Shown: in pieces, positions 1 to 8,148 of the stretch
Numbering within the stretch: the first letter of the stretch is position 1
Layout of the letters: every line of letters begins with the position of its first letter
Assembly: GCF_002284575.1 (NCBI RefSeq)
Contig: NZ_NPKJ01000053.1
Location: 248,001-312,000 of the forward strand
Origin: Mesorhizobium temperatum
GTDB taxonomy: Bacteria > Pseudomonadota > Alphaproteobacteria > Rhizobiales > Rhizobiaceae
DNA length: 64,000 bases
Reading direction: 5' to 3'
Notes under the pieces: generated by a model
Database searches by the model: none
The model's input: only the letters and a program-made list of their open reading frames with translations
What the model was told of the DNA's origin: nothing
Position numbers and translations under genes: made by a program

Positions 1-60
1 CAGCGTCGGCAGAAACGGCGCTCCGGGCGGGATCGAGAAAACGCGGCGGGAGCCGCTCAT
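1..60 (-). CDS. addB: AddB N-terminus (partial, cut by window edge)
   Basis: Only the first 20 codons are present. They read MSGSRRVFSIPPGAPFLPTL, which matches the usual start of alphaproteobacterial AddB, a subunit of the AddAB helicase-nuclease for double-strand break repair. The ATG at 60 overlaps the TGA of the preceding nucleotidyltransferase gene in an ATGA junction, so translational coupling is likely. The known Rhizobiales order (kinase, TsaE/phosphotransferase, nucleotidyltransferase, addB, addA) supports the call. The rest of the gene lies to the left of the window. Confidence 0.72.
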   Translation of the reverse strand, partial: MSGSRRVFSIPPGAPFLPTL

Positions 61-827
61 TTCAACTCGGTGAGAGCGCTGGTCAACTCGGTAAGAGTGC
101 CGGGCGACACAGCAAGAGCGGTGGCAACGGCCGCTTCTGCAAGCGAAATGGCGTCGGGCGTGCCGACGGTGATCCAATGGCCGTGCATCACCATGCCGTA
201 CAGGCGGCCGGCTGCGATGGCCGCATCGAAATAGGCGTTGAGCGAGTGTGGGCCGGCCGGCGCATCCTTGAAAAGCCTGGGATGGACGATCGCTGCGCCG
301 GCATAGATCAGGCCTGCCGGGTCACCTTTCGAACGCCGCAAGGCGCCGTCCGGCGACATCAGGAAATCCGTGCCGCCGCTGTGTCCGGTTGCTGACTGGG
401 GATCCGCGAGCATCAGCAGAATATCCATTTTCGCCGCGTCCCATGCAAGGGCGAGGCTGGCAAGGTTGGGCACGCCGCTGTCGATCCAGAAGGTGTCGGC
501 GTTGACGATGTAAAAGGGAGCCCCTCCCAGTTCCGGCAAAGCATGGACGATACCGCCGGCGGAATCGAGCAGTCTTTCGCTTTCGTCGGAAATGACGACG
601 CGCGGCGCGCGGCGCTCGGCGACGTGGGCGACGATCTGCTCGGGAAAATAATGGACGTTGACCATGGCCTTGTCGACGCCGGCACGAGCCAGGCTGTCCA
701 GACTCCAGTCGAGCAACGTCTTGCCTGATATCTTGACCAGCGGTTTCGGCATTGTGTCGGTGATTGGCCGCATGCGCTTTCCGAGCCCGGCGGCAAGCAC
801 CATTGCGGTTTTGGGGCGTGTCGTCAC
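57..827 (-). CDS. murU: MurU-like nucleotidyltransferase
   Basis: This 256-residue protein belongs to the sugar-phosphate nucleotidyltransferase (GT-A) family. The N-terminus carries the LAAGLGKRMRPITDTMPKPL signature that binds the nucleotide and Mg. In Pseudomonas, MurU makes UDP-MurNAc from MurNAc-1-phosphate during peptidoglycan recycling, using the product of the kinase AmgK. Here the gene directly follows an AmgK-like kinase domain, which fits that pairing. The chosen start is a GTG at 827 with a GGAGG nine bases upstream, and the stop of the upstream gene overlaps it (GTGA). The family call is firm. The MurNAc substrate is inferred from the neighbour. Confidence 0.8.
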   Translation of the reverse strand: MTTRPKTAMVLAAGLGKRMRPITDTMPKPLVKISGKTLLDWSLDSLARAGVDKAMVNVHYFPEQIVAHVAERRAPRVVISDESERLLDSAGGIVHALPELGGAPFYIVNADTFWIDSGVPNLASLALAWDAAKMDILLMLADPQSATGHSGGTDFLMSPDGALRRSKGDPAGLIYAGAAIVHPRLFKDAPAGPHSLNAYFDAAIAAGRLYGMVMHGHWITVGTPDAISLAEAAVATALAVSPGTLTELTSALTELK

Positions 828-2335
828 AGCGGCCGTTCCTCCAGCAAGCCATGGGCTGTATAGAAATCCCGCAGGCCAGCCAGTGCTGGATGCGCCAGCG
901 CCCGCCGAAGATAATCGCGAATGCGCGGCAGGTGCTTCAGATAATAGGGCTTGCCGTCGCGCTTTTCGAGCCGGACGAAAATGCCGAGAATCTTCGAATT
1001 GCGCTGCGCCGCCATCATCGCATAGGTCTCGACGAATTCGTCTTCGTTAAAAACGCCAGCCTTATGGCGCGCGGCGATATAGGCACCGAGCGTCCGCCGC
1101 TCGATCTCAGGCGAAATCGTAACGCGGGCATCCATGGCCAGCGAGGCGAGATCGTAGGCCGAAGGGCCGATCAGCGCGTCCTGGACATCGACGATGCCGA
1201 GGCGATCGTGACCGGTACGCTCGCCGCGCCAGATGATGTTGGGCGAATGAAAGTCGCGCAGCATGAGCGTGTATTCGCGCCCCTCCAACCGGTCGAGAAC
1301 CGCATTCCATTCTTTTGTATAGCCGGCGCGCAAGGCATCGCTTGCCGGGCCGCCTGACATCGCCGGCACATACCAGTCGAGCAGCAATTCGGCTTCGATG
1401 ATCATGGCGTCGCGGTCGAAAGGCGGCACGTCGTGAAACACACCGGGCGCGGCCTCGATGCGATCGGGCCACGCCTTGCCGTGCATCATGGCAAGCAGTT
1501 CGGCCGCCGCCGCGTAGCGCTCCGCCACCGGCTCGCCGCGTTTGCCGAGAAATCCCTCCGAGCCGAGATGCTCGAGCAGCAGAAAGCCTTGGTCCAGATC
1601 CTGAGCGTGGACCTCCGGGGCGCTGACGCCACCGGCCCGCAACGCCCGGTCGATGGCAACGAAGGCCGAGACCGATTGCGCAGTGTGGGCGATCACCGCA
1701 TAGGGCTTGCCGTCGCGGATCGGCGGCCCGAGCACCAGCCGCGGCGAATTCATCAGCACGCGCGGCGGCAGGCCGGCCAGCGAGACGATCTCATAGGAGC
1801 GGGCCGAGGCGTCGCCGATAAAATAGCGTCTTCGCGCTTCACCCCAGCCAGCTCTTTCGAGAAACTCGCGCATGGCCAGCGATCGCGCCGCTCGCTCGAC
1901 GGCGGCGCCTTGTCCCGACAATCTCGCCAGGCGTCCGTCGTCCTGATGGACCAGTTCGATCAGAACCGAAGTCTTTGGCAAATAGGCCTCTGCCCGTTCC
2001 GGCCATTCGACCATGGCAGCGCCTTGCGCCAGCGCCTCGTCGAAACCCAGTTCGTCCAGTTCGGACGCCGAGGACAGGCGATAGAGGTCGAAATGATGGA
2101 CGGGAACACGCGCCTCATAGCTCTGGACGAGCGTGAAGGTCGGGCTCGGCACGTCGAGACCGGCATCGTCGGTCATTGCCCGGATCAGCGCCCGCGCCAA
2201 ACTCGACTTGCCGGCGCCGAGATCGCCTTTGAGCGCCAACACGTCGCCGGGGCGCAGCGACATGGCCAGATCCTCGCCCAGCCTTGCGGTCGCAGCCTCG
2301 TCGGCGAGAAAACGCTCCAGCACCACGCCTGTCAT
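824..2335 (-). CDS. tsaE: TsaE-AmgK fusion: tRNA t6A ATPase plus sugar kinase
   Basis: A 503-residue two-domain protein. Residues 1 to about 150 are TsaE, the ATPase of the t6A37 tRNA modification complex, with Walker A GDLGAGKS, then PSPTFTLVQSY, FDLYRL and VEWPER motifs. Residues from about 165 onward are an aminoglycoside-phosphotransferase-like kinase of the AmgK type, with LMLRDFHSPNIIW (catalytic Asp, then Asn) and the Mg-binding VDVQDA segment. AmgK phosphorylates the anomeric OH of MurNAc or GlcNAc. I chose the ATG at 2335, nine bases after the upstream kinase stop, because codons further upstream lie inside that gene. The fusion is recurrent in Rhizobiales. The substrate of the second domain is inferred. 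Confidence 0.85.
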   Translation of the reverse strand: MTGVVLERFLADEAATARLGEDLAMSLRPGDVLALKGDLGAGKSSLARALIRAMTDDAGLDVPSPTFTLVQSYEARVPVHHFDLYRLSSASELDELGFDEALAQGAAMVEWPERAEAYLPKTSVLIELVHQDDGRLARLSGQGAAVERAARSLAMREFLERAGWGEARRRYFIGDASARSYEIVSLAGLPPRVLMNSPRLVLGPPIRDGKPYAVIAHTAQSVSAFVAIDRALRAGGVSAPEVHAQDLDQGFLLLEHLGSEGFLGKRGEPVAERYAAAAELLAMMHGKAWPDRIEAAPGVFHDVPPFDRDAMIIEAELLLDWYVPAMSGGPASDALRAGYTKEWNAVLDRLEGREYTLMLRDFHSPNIIWRGERTGHDRLGIVDVQDALIGPSAYDLASLAMDARVTISPEIERRTLGAYIAARHKAGVFNEDEFVETYAMMAAQRNSKILGIFVRLEKRDGKPYYLKHLPRIRDYLRRALAHPALAGLRDFYTAHGLLEERPL

Positions 2336-2343
2336 CGAGCGCG

Positions 2344-4908
2344 CTACTCGGCCGCCGCGCGGATGCCGGACGGCGTATCCGGAAAGGCACAAATGACGGT
2401 GGTGCCCTTGTCCTTGCCGGTCTCAATGCGGACGCTGCCGCCATGCAGCTCGACAAAGCTCTTGACGATCGACAGACCGAGGCCGGCGCCGCGCCGGCGG
2501 CCGCCATTGGTGCGCGGTTCGAAACGCCGGAACACCGAATCGAGCAGGTCGGGCGGCATACCGGGACCATCGTCGTGAACGGAGAATTCCACGCCTTCGG
2601 CAAGCGAACGACAGGCGAGCGTGATGGTGCTCGCCTCCGGAGCGTAGTTCGCGGCATTGCTCAGCAGATTGTAGAGGATCTGGCGGATGCGGATTTCATC
2701 GCCGTGGAACGTCTTTGGCGCGGTGGCCGCGTCGATCTTGAGCCTGATCGCATGCTCCTCCAGCCGGTCGGCAACAAGCTCGGCGGCGGCGGCGATGGTC
2801 CGGTCGACGTGAACTTCGGAGATGTCGAGCTCCATGATGCCGGCATCCACGGTTGCCAGGTCGAGGATGTCGTTGACGATGGTGAGCAGGACCGCGGAAG
2901 ACGAGCCGACATGCTCGACATATTCGCGCTGCTTCTGGCTCAATGGCCCGGTCGACGGCAGCGAAAGAAGCTCGGTGAAGCCGATGATATTGGTCAGCGG
3001 CGAGCGTAATTCGTAGGAAACGTGCTGCACGAACTCGTTCTTGAGCTGGTCGGATTTTTCCAGCGCCTCGTTCTTGTCCTTCAGCGCACGCTCGACATTG
3101 ACGCTGTCGGTGACGTCGACGAAGGTCATCATCACCTGCCCGTTTGGCAGCGGGATCATCGCGTAGCGCAGCACGGTGCCGTTGTTCAGCTCGGTCTGGC
3201 CGTGGCGGTCGCGGCGCTCGTCGTCGAAACCGGTGATGGCGGCAACGAACCCGCGCCAGGGGCTGTCGGTGGCGCGCCGGTCGCACAAATCGCGGATCGT
3301 GGAGACGTGGACGTTGGGCCTGGCGGCGTCAGCGTCCAGCCCCCAAAGTGCTGCGAATGCCGGGTTCGACAATCTGAGCCTGCCGTCCGGGCCGAACACG
3401 GCCACGCCTTCGGCAAGATTGTCGAGCGTCTCGCCCTGGACCCGCACCGCGGTCTGATAGCGGCTTTCAAGGTCCATCTTCTCGGTCAGGTTCTCGAATA
3501 CCCAGGTCACGCCGCCCTTGGGCTGCGGATTGGCGACGACGCGGATGGTCTTGCCGTCCGGCAGATGCCACCAGTGTTCCTGCGACTCGACCGCGCGATA
3601 GGCGCCAAGCAGGCTTTCCTTCCAGCGCCGCCATTCGGGCTGCTCGGCGATCTTGCCTTCGCTGCGCAGCCGGTCGAGCAACAAGGCGTTATCGGGAGCG
3701 CTGTGCAGGAAGCCGCTGTCGAGACCCCATAGTTTCTGAAACGCCTGGTTGAAAAACCGCAGCTTTTCGTCGGTATCGAAAATCGCCACGGCGGTGTTGA
3801 GCTGATCGAGCGTGTCGGCGTGGCTCCGCACGGTCCGCTCATATTCGTTACGGATGGTTTCGATGGCGCTGGTGTCGCAGGCAAGACCCGCCGAGCCGTC
3901 GGCGCCAGCGAAGTCGGTCACGGCGAACATGCGGCGGTCGCCTTCGATCACGGTGGAAAGCGCCTGCTCGAAGACGGGATGCGACTTGTGCTGTGCAGCG
4001 ATTGCTTCGCGCGCCTGGCCACCCAGGAATTCCTTCGCATCGCGAACCGCTGCTTCGGCGTTTTCCGCCTCGACCGCCTTGGCATAGGCGCGGTTGACCC
4101 ATTTCAGCCGCCCGTTCGCCGTGCGCAGCCATGCTGGCATGCTGAGTGCGTTGAGAAGGCCGAGCATGGTGTCATAGTCGGCGGCGAGACGCTGGTTCTC
4201 GATTTTCAGCCTGGCCTCGCTTCGCTGCGTTTCTGAAAGCGAGACGAAGCGGACGACCACGTGTGCTGCGCTCTTGCGGCCGTGCACTTCGAGCGGCGCA
4301 CCGGCCTGCGATTCGATGACGAGATCGAACGGCTTCGCCTTTTCCCGCAGTCCCGCCACGGCATTTTCGAGCGCCGCCGCCGAGCGCGGCATCAGCCAAC
4401 GGCCGAAGGCCAGGAAGGCGGCACGGTCTTCCGGAGCGCCGCTTTCAACCGGCAATGTCCCGACGAGCTCGGGCTTTTTGTTTTCCGAGGTCCATACGAC
4501 GACACGCTGGCCGCGCAGGTTGAGCAGCGCCTCGGAGCGCTGCAGCGCAGCGTTGACGTCGGCCAGGCGGGCTCTGAGTTCGACATTCTGCGCCGAGGTG
4601 CGCGCCCGTTCGCGGATCAGGAAAATGGCCGAGACAAGTGCGGCGCCCATGACGCCGACAAACATCGCGAGTTGCATGACCTCGACGGTGCTGACCGACA
4701 GCCCGGCTTTAGACGCAGCAGCGGGTCCAGCATGTGCCGAAAGGCCAAGCAGCGGACCGACGAGCGCGGAAGAAGCAAGCAATTTTCCGACGCGGCTGCC
4801 AGCGCGCCATAAGAGGCTTCCGCCTCTGGCAGCGGAACCCATGGTCACCGAATCGTTGTGGCCGCCGGAAACGGCCTGTCCCGCGCAAGGCGGGTAATCC
4901 CCCGGCAT
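2344..4908 (-). CDS. divL: DivL-type PAS sensor kinase with Tyr in place of His
   Basis: An 854-residue protein with two N-terminal hydrophobic segments (about residues 42-65 and 75-97), several PAS-like regions, a dimerisation domain and a HATPase domain with N box NLLSNAANY, DDGPGM, FRRFE and GAGLGLSIVK. The phosphoacceptor motif reads FVQHVSYELRSPL, so the canonical His of SHELR is Tyr. The codon is TAC at 3013-3015, residue 632. In Caulobacter, DivL has the same substitution, binds DivK and controls CckA to CtrA cell-cycle signalling. The position next to ahcY also fits rhizobial DivL homologues. ATG at 4908 follows an AGGA. A TTG ten codons earlier is an alternative start. Generic pipelines would call this a histidine kinase. 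Confidence 0.82.
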   Translation of the reverse strand: MPGDYPPCAGQAVSGGHNDSVTMGSAARGGSLLWRAGSRVGKLLASSALVGPLLGLSAHAGPAAASKAGLSVSTVEVMQLAMFVGVMGAALVSAIFLIRERARTSAQNVELRARLADVNAALQRSEALLNLRGQRVVVWTSENKKPELVGTLPVESGAPEDRAAFLAFGRWLMPRSAAALENAVAGLREKAKPFDLVIESQAGAPLEVHGRKSAAHVVVRFVSLSETQRSEARLKIENQRLAADYDTMLGLLNALSMPAWLRTANGRLKWVNRAYAKAVEAENAEAAVRDAKEFLGGQAREAIAAQHKSHPVFEQALSTVIEGDRRMFAVTDFAGADGSAGLACDTSAIETIRNEYERTVRSHADTLDQLNTAVAIFDTDEKLRFFNQAFQKLWGLDSGFLHSAPDNALLLDRLRSEGKIAEQPEWRRWKESLLGAYRAVESQEHWWHLPDGKTIRVVANPQPKGGVTWVFENLTEKMDLESRYQTAVRVQGETLDNLAEGVAVFGPDGRLRLSNPAFAALWGLDADAARPNVHVSTIRDLCDRRATDSPWRGFVAAITGFDDERRDRHGQTELNNGTVLRYAMIPLPNGQVMMTFVDVTDSVNVERALKDKNEALEKSDQLKNEFVQHVSYELRSPLTNIIGFTELLSLPSTGPLSQKQREYVEHVGSSSAVLLTIVNDILDLATVDAGIMELDISEVHVDRTIAAAAELVADRLEEHAIRLKIDAATAPKTFHGDEIRIRQILYNLLSNAANYAPEASTITLACRSLAEGVEFSVHDDGPGMPPDLLDSVFRRFEPRTNGGRRRGAGLGLSIVKSFVELHGGSVRIETGKDKGTTVICAFPDTPSGIRAAAE

Positions 4909-5040
4909 GTCCTGGTCCTCTTCGCCGCCTGAATGCAAGACCGCCCTGATGCGGGTGTCGGCCCTCGTCCCCGGACCCGCGAATCAGCACCATAGCGCTT
5001 GCGCGAATCGGCGTGAAGAATCAATCAGCGCAAAAATAAA

Positions 5041-5066
5041 GCCGGGCGAAAAGTCAATCGCCCGGC
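5041..5066 (-). terminator. Rho-independent terminator of ahcY
   Basis: On the minus strand a perfect nine-pair hairpin, GCCGGGCGA with TCGCCCGGC around an eight-base loop, is followed by TTTATTTTTG just downstream (5031-5040). It lies 31 bases after the ahcY stop codon. Confidence 0.85.
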
Positions 5067-5096
5067 ATCAATATCTAGTGGTAATTTCCGCTGTGG

Positions 5097-6497
5097 TTAA
5101 TAGCGGTAGTGTTCCGGCTTGAACGGTCCCTGCGGGGTCACGCCGATATAGGCGGCCTGTTCGCCGGACAGTTCGGTAAGCCGGGCGCCGAGCTTGTCGA
5201 GATGCAGGCGTGCGACCTTTTCATCGAGATGCTTCGGCAGGACATAGACCTGGTTCTGATACTGGCCGGGCTTGGTGTACAGCTCTATCTGGGCCAGCAC
5301 CTGGTTGGTGAAGGACGCCGACATGACGAAGCTCGGGTGGCCGGTGGCGTTGCCGAGATTGAGCAGGCGACCTTCGGACAAAAGGATCATCCGCTTGCCG
5401 TCCGGGAAGGTGATCATGTCGACCTGCGGCTTGATGTTGGTCCACTTCAGGTTGCGCAGCGACGCCACCTGGATCTCGTTATCGAAGTGGCCGATATTGC
5501 CGACGATCACCATGTCCTTCATCGCCCGCATGTGGTCGATGGTGACGACATCCTTGTTGCCGGTGGTGGTGATGATGATGTCGGCGGTCGGGGCGGCATC
5601 TTCGAGCGTGACGACTTCGAAGCCGTCCATCGCCGCCTGCAATGCGCAGATCGGATCGACCTCGGTGACCTTGACGCGGGCGCCCGCGCCCTTGAGCGAT
5701 GCCGAAGAGCCTTTGCCGACGTCGCCATAGCCACAGACGACCGCAACCTTGCCGGCCATCATCGTGTCGGTGCCGCGGCGAATGCCGTCGACCAGCGATT
5801 CCTTGCAGCCATATTTGTTGTCGAATTTCGACTTGGTCACGCTATCGTTGACGTTGATCGCCGGGAACGGCAGCAGGCCCTTCTTCTGCAACTGATAGAG
5901 CCGGTTGACGCCGGTGGTGGTCTCTTCGGTGACGCCGCGGATCGCTTCCTTCTGCTTGGTGAAGAAACCGGGCGATGCCGCCATACGCTTCTTGATCTGG
6001 GCAAACAGGATTTCTTCCTCCTCGCTGCCCGGATTGGAGAGCACATCCTCGCCGGCTTCGGCACGCGCGCCGATCAGGATGTACATGGTGGCATCGCCGC
6101 CATCGTCGAGGATCATGTTGGAGGTGCCGCCATCGGCCCACTGGAAGATCTTGTCGGTGTAGACCCAGTAGTCCTTGAGCGTCTCGCCCTTGACGGCGAA
6201 GACCGGAATGCCGGCCTCGGCGATGGCCGCGGCCGCATGGTCCTGGGTCGAGAAGATGTTGCAGGAGGCCCAGCGGATATCGGCGCCGAGCGCCTTCAGC
6301 GTTTCGATCAGCACCGCCGTCTGGATGGTCATGTGCAGCGAACCGGTGATGCGCGCGCCCTTGAGCGGCTGCGCCTTGCCGAATTCTTCGCGGCAGGCCA
6401 TCAGGCCCGGCATTTCGGTCTCAGCGATCTCGATCTCCTTGCGGCCCCAGCCGGCAAGCGAGATGTCGGCGACCACATAGTCATTGCTACCCGTCAT
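5097..6497 (-). CDS. ahcY: Adenosylhomocysteinase
   Basis: A 466-residue S-adenosyl-L-homocysteine hydrolase. It splits SAH into adenosine and homocysteine with bound NAD, relieving product inhibition of methyltransferases and feeding methionine synthesis. Visible signatures include the NIFSTQDHAAAAI region, the NAD-binding CGYGDVGKGSS loop and the C-terminal KPEHYRY typical of full-length bacterial enzymes. The ATG at 6497 has a GGAG eight bases upstream. The gene has a strong terminator downstream and a long leader upstream with a 7-2-7 inverted repeat, so it is probably transcribed alone. Confidence 0.97.
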   Translation of the reverse strand: MTGSNDYVVADISLAGWGRKEIEIAETEMPGLMACREEFGKAQPLKGARITGSLHMTIQTAVLIETLKALGADIRWASCNIFSTQDHAAAAIAEAGIPVFAVKGETLKDYWVYTDKIFQWADGGTSNMILDDGGDATMYILIGARAEAGEDVLSNPGSEEEEILFAQIKKRMAASPGFFTKQKEAIRGVTEETTTGVNRLYQLQKKGLLPFPAINVNDSVTKSKFDNKYGCKESLVDGIRRGTDTMMAGKVAVVCGYGDVGKGSSASLKGAGARVKVTEVDPICALQAAMDGFEVVTLEDAAPTADIIITTTGNKDVVTIDHMRAMKDMVIVGNIGHFDNEIQVASLRNLKWTNIKPQVDMITFPDGKRMILLSEGRLLNLGNATGHPSFVMSASFTNQVLAQIELYTKPGQYQNQVYVLPKHLDEKVARLHLDKLGARLTELSGEQAAYIGVTPQGPFKPEHYRY

Positions 6498-6607
6498 GGC
6501 AGTGCTCCGATGTGAATGTCTTCGGGATGCGCCCGCGCCGGAAGGCGTGTCGAAGGGCGCGAGTTGCCGGCCTGACTAGCAGATCGTCGGTCGGACGACA
6601 ATGGGAT

Positions 6608-6623
6608 ATAAAGAAATCTTTAT
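6608..6623. promoter_or_regulatory. Inverted repeat operator upstream of ahcY
   Basis: A perfect inverted repeat, ATAAAGA-AA-TCTTTAT, lies about 110 bases before the ahcY start. It is the only AT-rich patch in this gap. ArsR-family SAH-responsive regulators (SahR) are known to control ahcY in other proteobacteria and bind short AT-rich palindromes, so SahR-type control is a reasonable inference. The binding protein is not encoded in this window. Confidence 0.45.
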
Positions 6624-6636
6624 CCGTGCATGTGTT

Positions 6637-6692
6637 CGGAGGCGCCTCCGCGCGAAACCGGAATCGATTTTCGGAAGCACGATGCCCAAAAG
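6637..6692. repeat. Palindrome plus degenerate dispersed repeat
   Basis: A perfect 14-base palindrome CGGAGGCGCCTCCG (6637-6650) is followed by a degenerate copy of the dispersed repeat family, with AAACCGGAATCGATTTTCGG and a terminal GCACGATGC. It lies between the end of ptsH and the ahcY operator. Confidence 0.5.
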
Positions 6693-6711
6693 ACGCGCGG
6701 TGCTCTGGGCG

Positions 6712-7008
6712 TCAGGACTCCTCGCCGAAGCGGGAGGCGACCAGTTGCTCCAGGGCGTCGATCACCTGCTCGGCCTCCGGGCCGCTGGCGGTGACGCGGA
6801 TCGAATAGCCGGGGCTCGCCGCCAGCATCATGAGGCCCATGATCGAGGTGCCGCCAACCGTGACGCCGTCCTTCTCGACCTGGACGGAGGCGTCGAAGCC
6901 GCTGGCGACCTGAACGAACTTCGCCGAGGCGCGGGCATGCAGGCCACGCTGGTTGACGATTGGAAATTCCCGGACGATGTCACCCTTCTTGGCCGACAGC
7001 GCGTTCAT
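6712..7008 (-). CDS. ptsH: HPr-family phosphocarrier (PTS-Ntr type)
   Basis: A 98-residue HPr. The phosphorylated His lies in NQRGLHARASAKF and the regulatory Ser in GGTSIMGLMML, the site targeted by HPr kinase. In rhizobia this HPr passes phosphate from EI-Ntr to EIIA proteins and controls carbon and nitrogen metabolism instead of sugar uptake. Its ATG overlaps the TGA of the EIIA gene by an ATGA junction, so translation is coupled. Confidence 0.93.
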   Translation of the reverse strand: MNALSAKKGDIVREFPIVNQRGLHARASAKFVQVASGFDASVQVEKDGVTVGGTSIMGLMMLAASPGYSIRVTASGPEAEQVIDALEQLVASRFGEES

Positions 7009-7406
7009 TTGCTGCTCAGCAGCTGACTGGCGACATTGATGTATTTGCGGCCGGCCGCCTGCGCCTCGTCCAGCGCTGCGCTCATATTGTCGCCCTTGCG
7101 AATGCTGGACAGCTTGATCAGCATCGGCAGGTTCATGCCGGCAATAACTTCGGTACGACCGGATTCCATCACCGAAATGGCGAGGTTGGAAGGCGTGCCG
7201 CCGAACATATCGGTCAAAACGATGACGCCCGCCCCGGTGTCGACACGGGCAACGGCATCGACGATGTCGCTGCGGCGCTGCTCCATATCGTCGTCGGCGC
7301 CGATCGCCACGGTCTCGAAATTGTCTTGTGGCCCGACGACATGTTCCACGGCATGGCGAAACTCAGCGGCCAGTTGACCGTGCGTTACAAGCACGAGTCC
7401 GATCAT
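7005..7406 (-). CDS. manX: PTS EIIA of the mannose type
   Basis: A 133-residue EIIA-Man domain protein. The phosphorylatable His lies in LVLVTHGQLA near residue 9, and the middle carries VIVLTDMFGGTPSNLA. No EIIB, EIIC or EIID components are nearby, so it is a regulatory output of the PTS phosphorelay. It is followed directly by HPr and preceded by HPr kinase on the same strand. Rhizobial work links this arrangement to ChvG/ChvI signalling and succinate-mediated repression. Confidence 0.9.
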   Translation of the reverse strand: MIGLVLVTHGQLAAEFRHAVEHVVGPQDNFETVAIGADDDMEQRRSDIVDAVARVDTGAGVIVLTDMFGGTPSNLAISVMESGRTEVIAGMNLPMLIKLSSIRKGDNMSAALDEAQAAGRKYINVASQLLSSK

Positions 7407-7571
7407 TCTTTGGTGGCTCCCGTCATCGCCGCTTCACAGCCGCATTTTATGCTCGCCGGCCATTCCAGGCGGCGGGAGCGCTATCTTGTCGACGCGGGAC
7501 GCGTTGACAAGCCCAAAATTGCACGGGCCCAGGCCATTTTGACGCATTGCAGCAAAAAACCAGGAACCGGA

Positions 7572-8033
7572 TCATACGAAAGGCGCAATTAGCAGCCGCG
7601 CCATCATGGCCAGCAAGGCGGTGGAGACATTGCGTTCGGCAAAATCGAATCGTGGCACCAGAACGCCCGCGATCGGCTCGCTGACACCTTCCTGGAAGCG
7701 TGCCATCTCGCTTGCCGGCACCAGCCGGACATGAAGGTCGATCACGCCGCTGGGCTCGAACGATAGTGGCCGCGGAACGAAACCGGGCACCTCGGCGAGG
7801 CCGGCGATGGGGGTGGGCACCCGGCAGACCAGCCGCCCCGCGTGATCGGCAGCGAGGAGCCTGTCGTCGCCGATCAGCCGTGAAAACAATCCATGCTGGC
7901 GACAATGATCGATGAGGGCGAGCGCCAGCGTCGTCTTGCCCGAGCCGGACGGTCCCGTGATAAGGACACCACGCTCGCCGATCAGGATCGCCGTGCCGTG
8001 AATGTTCTCGCCCTGCACAGTCGGATCAGGCAT
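7572..8033 (-). CDS. hprK: Short HPr kinase/phosphorylase
   Basis: A 153-residue protein holding only the catalytic domain of HprK. Walker A is GPSGSGKTT and the C-terminal loop includes PIAGVLVPRFDF. The N-terminal domain of Firmicute enzymes is absent, as is normal in alphaproteobacteria. It phosphorylates or dephosphorylates the regulatory Ser of HPr. I chose ATG 8033 because the codons upstream translate dispersed repeat DNA and not family sequence. The shared promoter probably lies upstream with chvI-chvG. Confidence 0.88.
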   Translation of the reverse strand: MPDPTVQGENIHGTAILIGERGVLITGPSGSGKTTLALALIDHCRQHGLFSRLIGDDRLLAADHAGRLVCRVPTPIAGLAEVPGFVPRPLSFEPSGVIDLHVRLVPASEMARFQEGVSEPIAGVLVPRFDFAERNVSTALLAMMARLLIAPFV

Positions 8034-8095
8034 GATCTTGTCCGAAACTCGGTTCCCACTTTTCGCTGCCGCGGACCCATTTTTCGGGATCATGC
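8030..8095. repeat. Dispersed palindromic repeat, copy A
   Basis: Begins GCATGATCTTGTCCGAAA and ends TTTTTCGGGATCATGC, so the two ends are inverted. A spacer carries a second partial ACCCATTTTTC unit. It lies directly upstream of, and slightly into, the hprK start codon. Confidence 0.75.
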
Positions 8096-8101
8096 TTTTA
8101 C

Positions 8102-8148
8102 GCATGATCTTGTTCCGAAAACCGGTGCCCACTTTTTGGGATCATGCG
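8102..8148. repeat. Dispersed palindromic repeat, copy B
   Basis: A near-canonical member: GCATGATCTTGTTCCGAAAA, then CCGGTGCCCACTTTTTGGG, then ATCATGCG. It is in tandem with copy A, six bases away, and ends one base before the chvG stop codon. Confidence 0.8.

Noticed and set aside
6498..6711. SAH riboswitch upstream of ahcY
   Set aside because: I could not fold a convincing SAH aptamer from the leader. The palindrome at 6608-6623 is a better candidate for control by a protein.
8034..8132. Longer N-terminus for HprK
   Set aside because: The extra residues are translated from dispersed repeat copies A and B and do not belong to the family.
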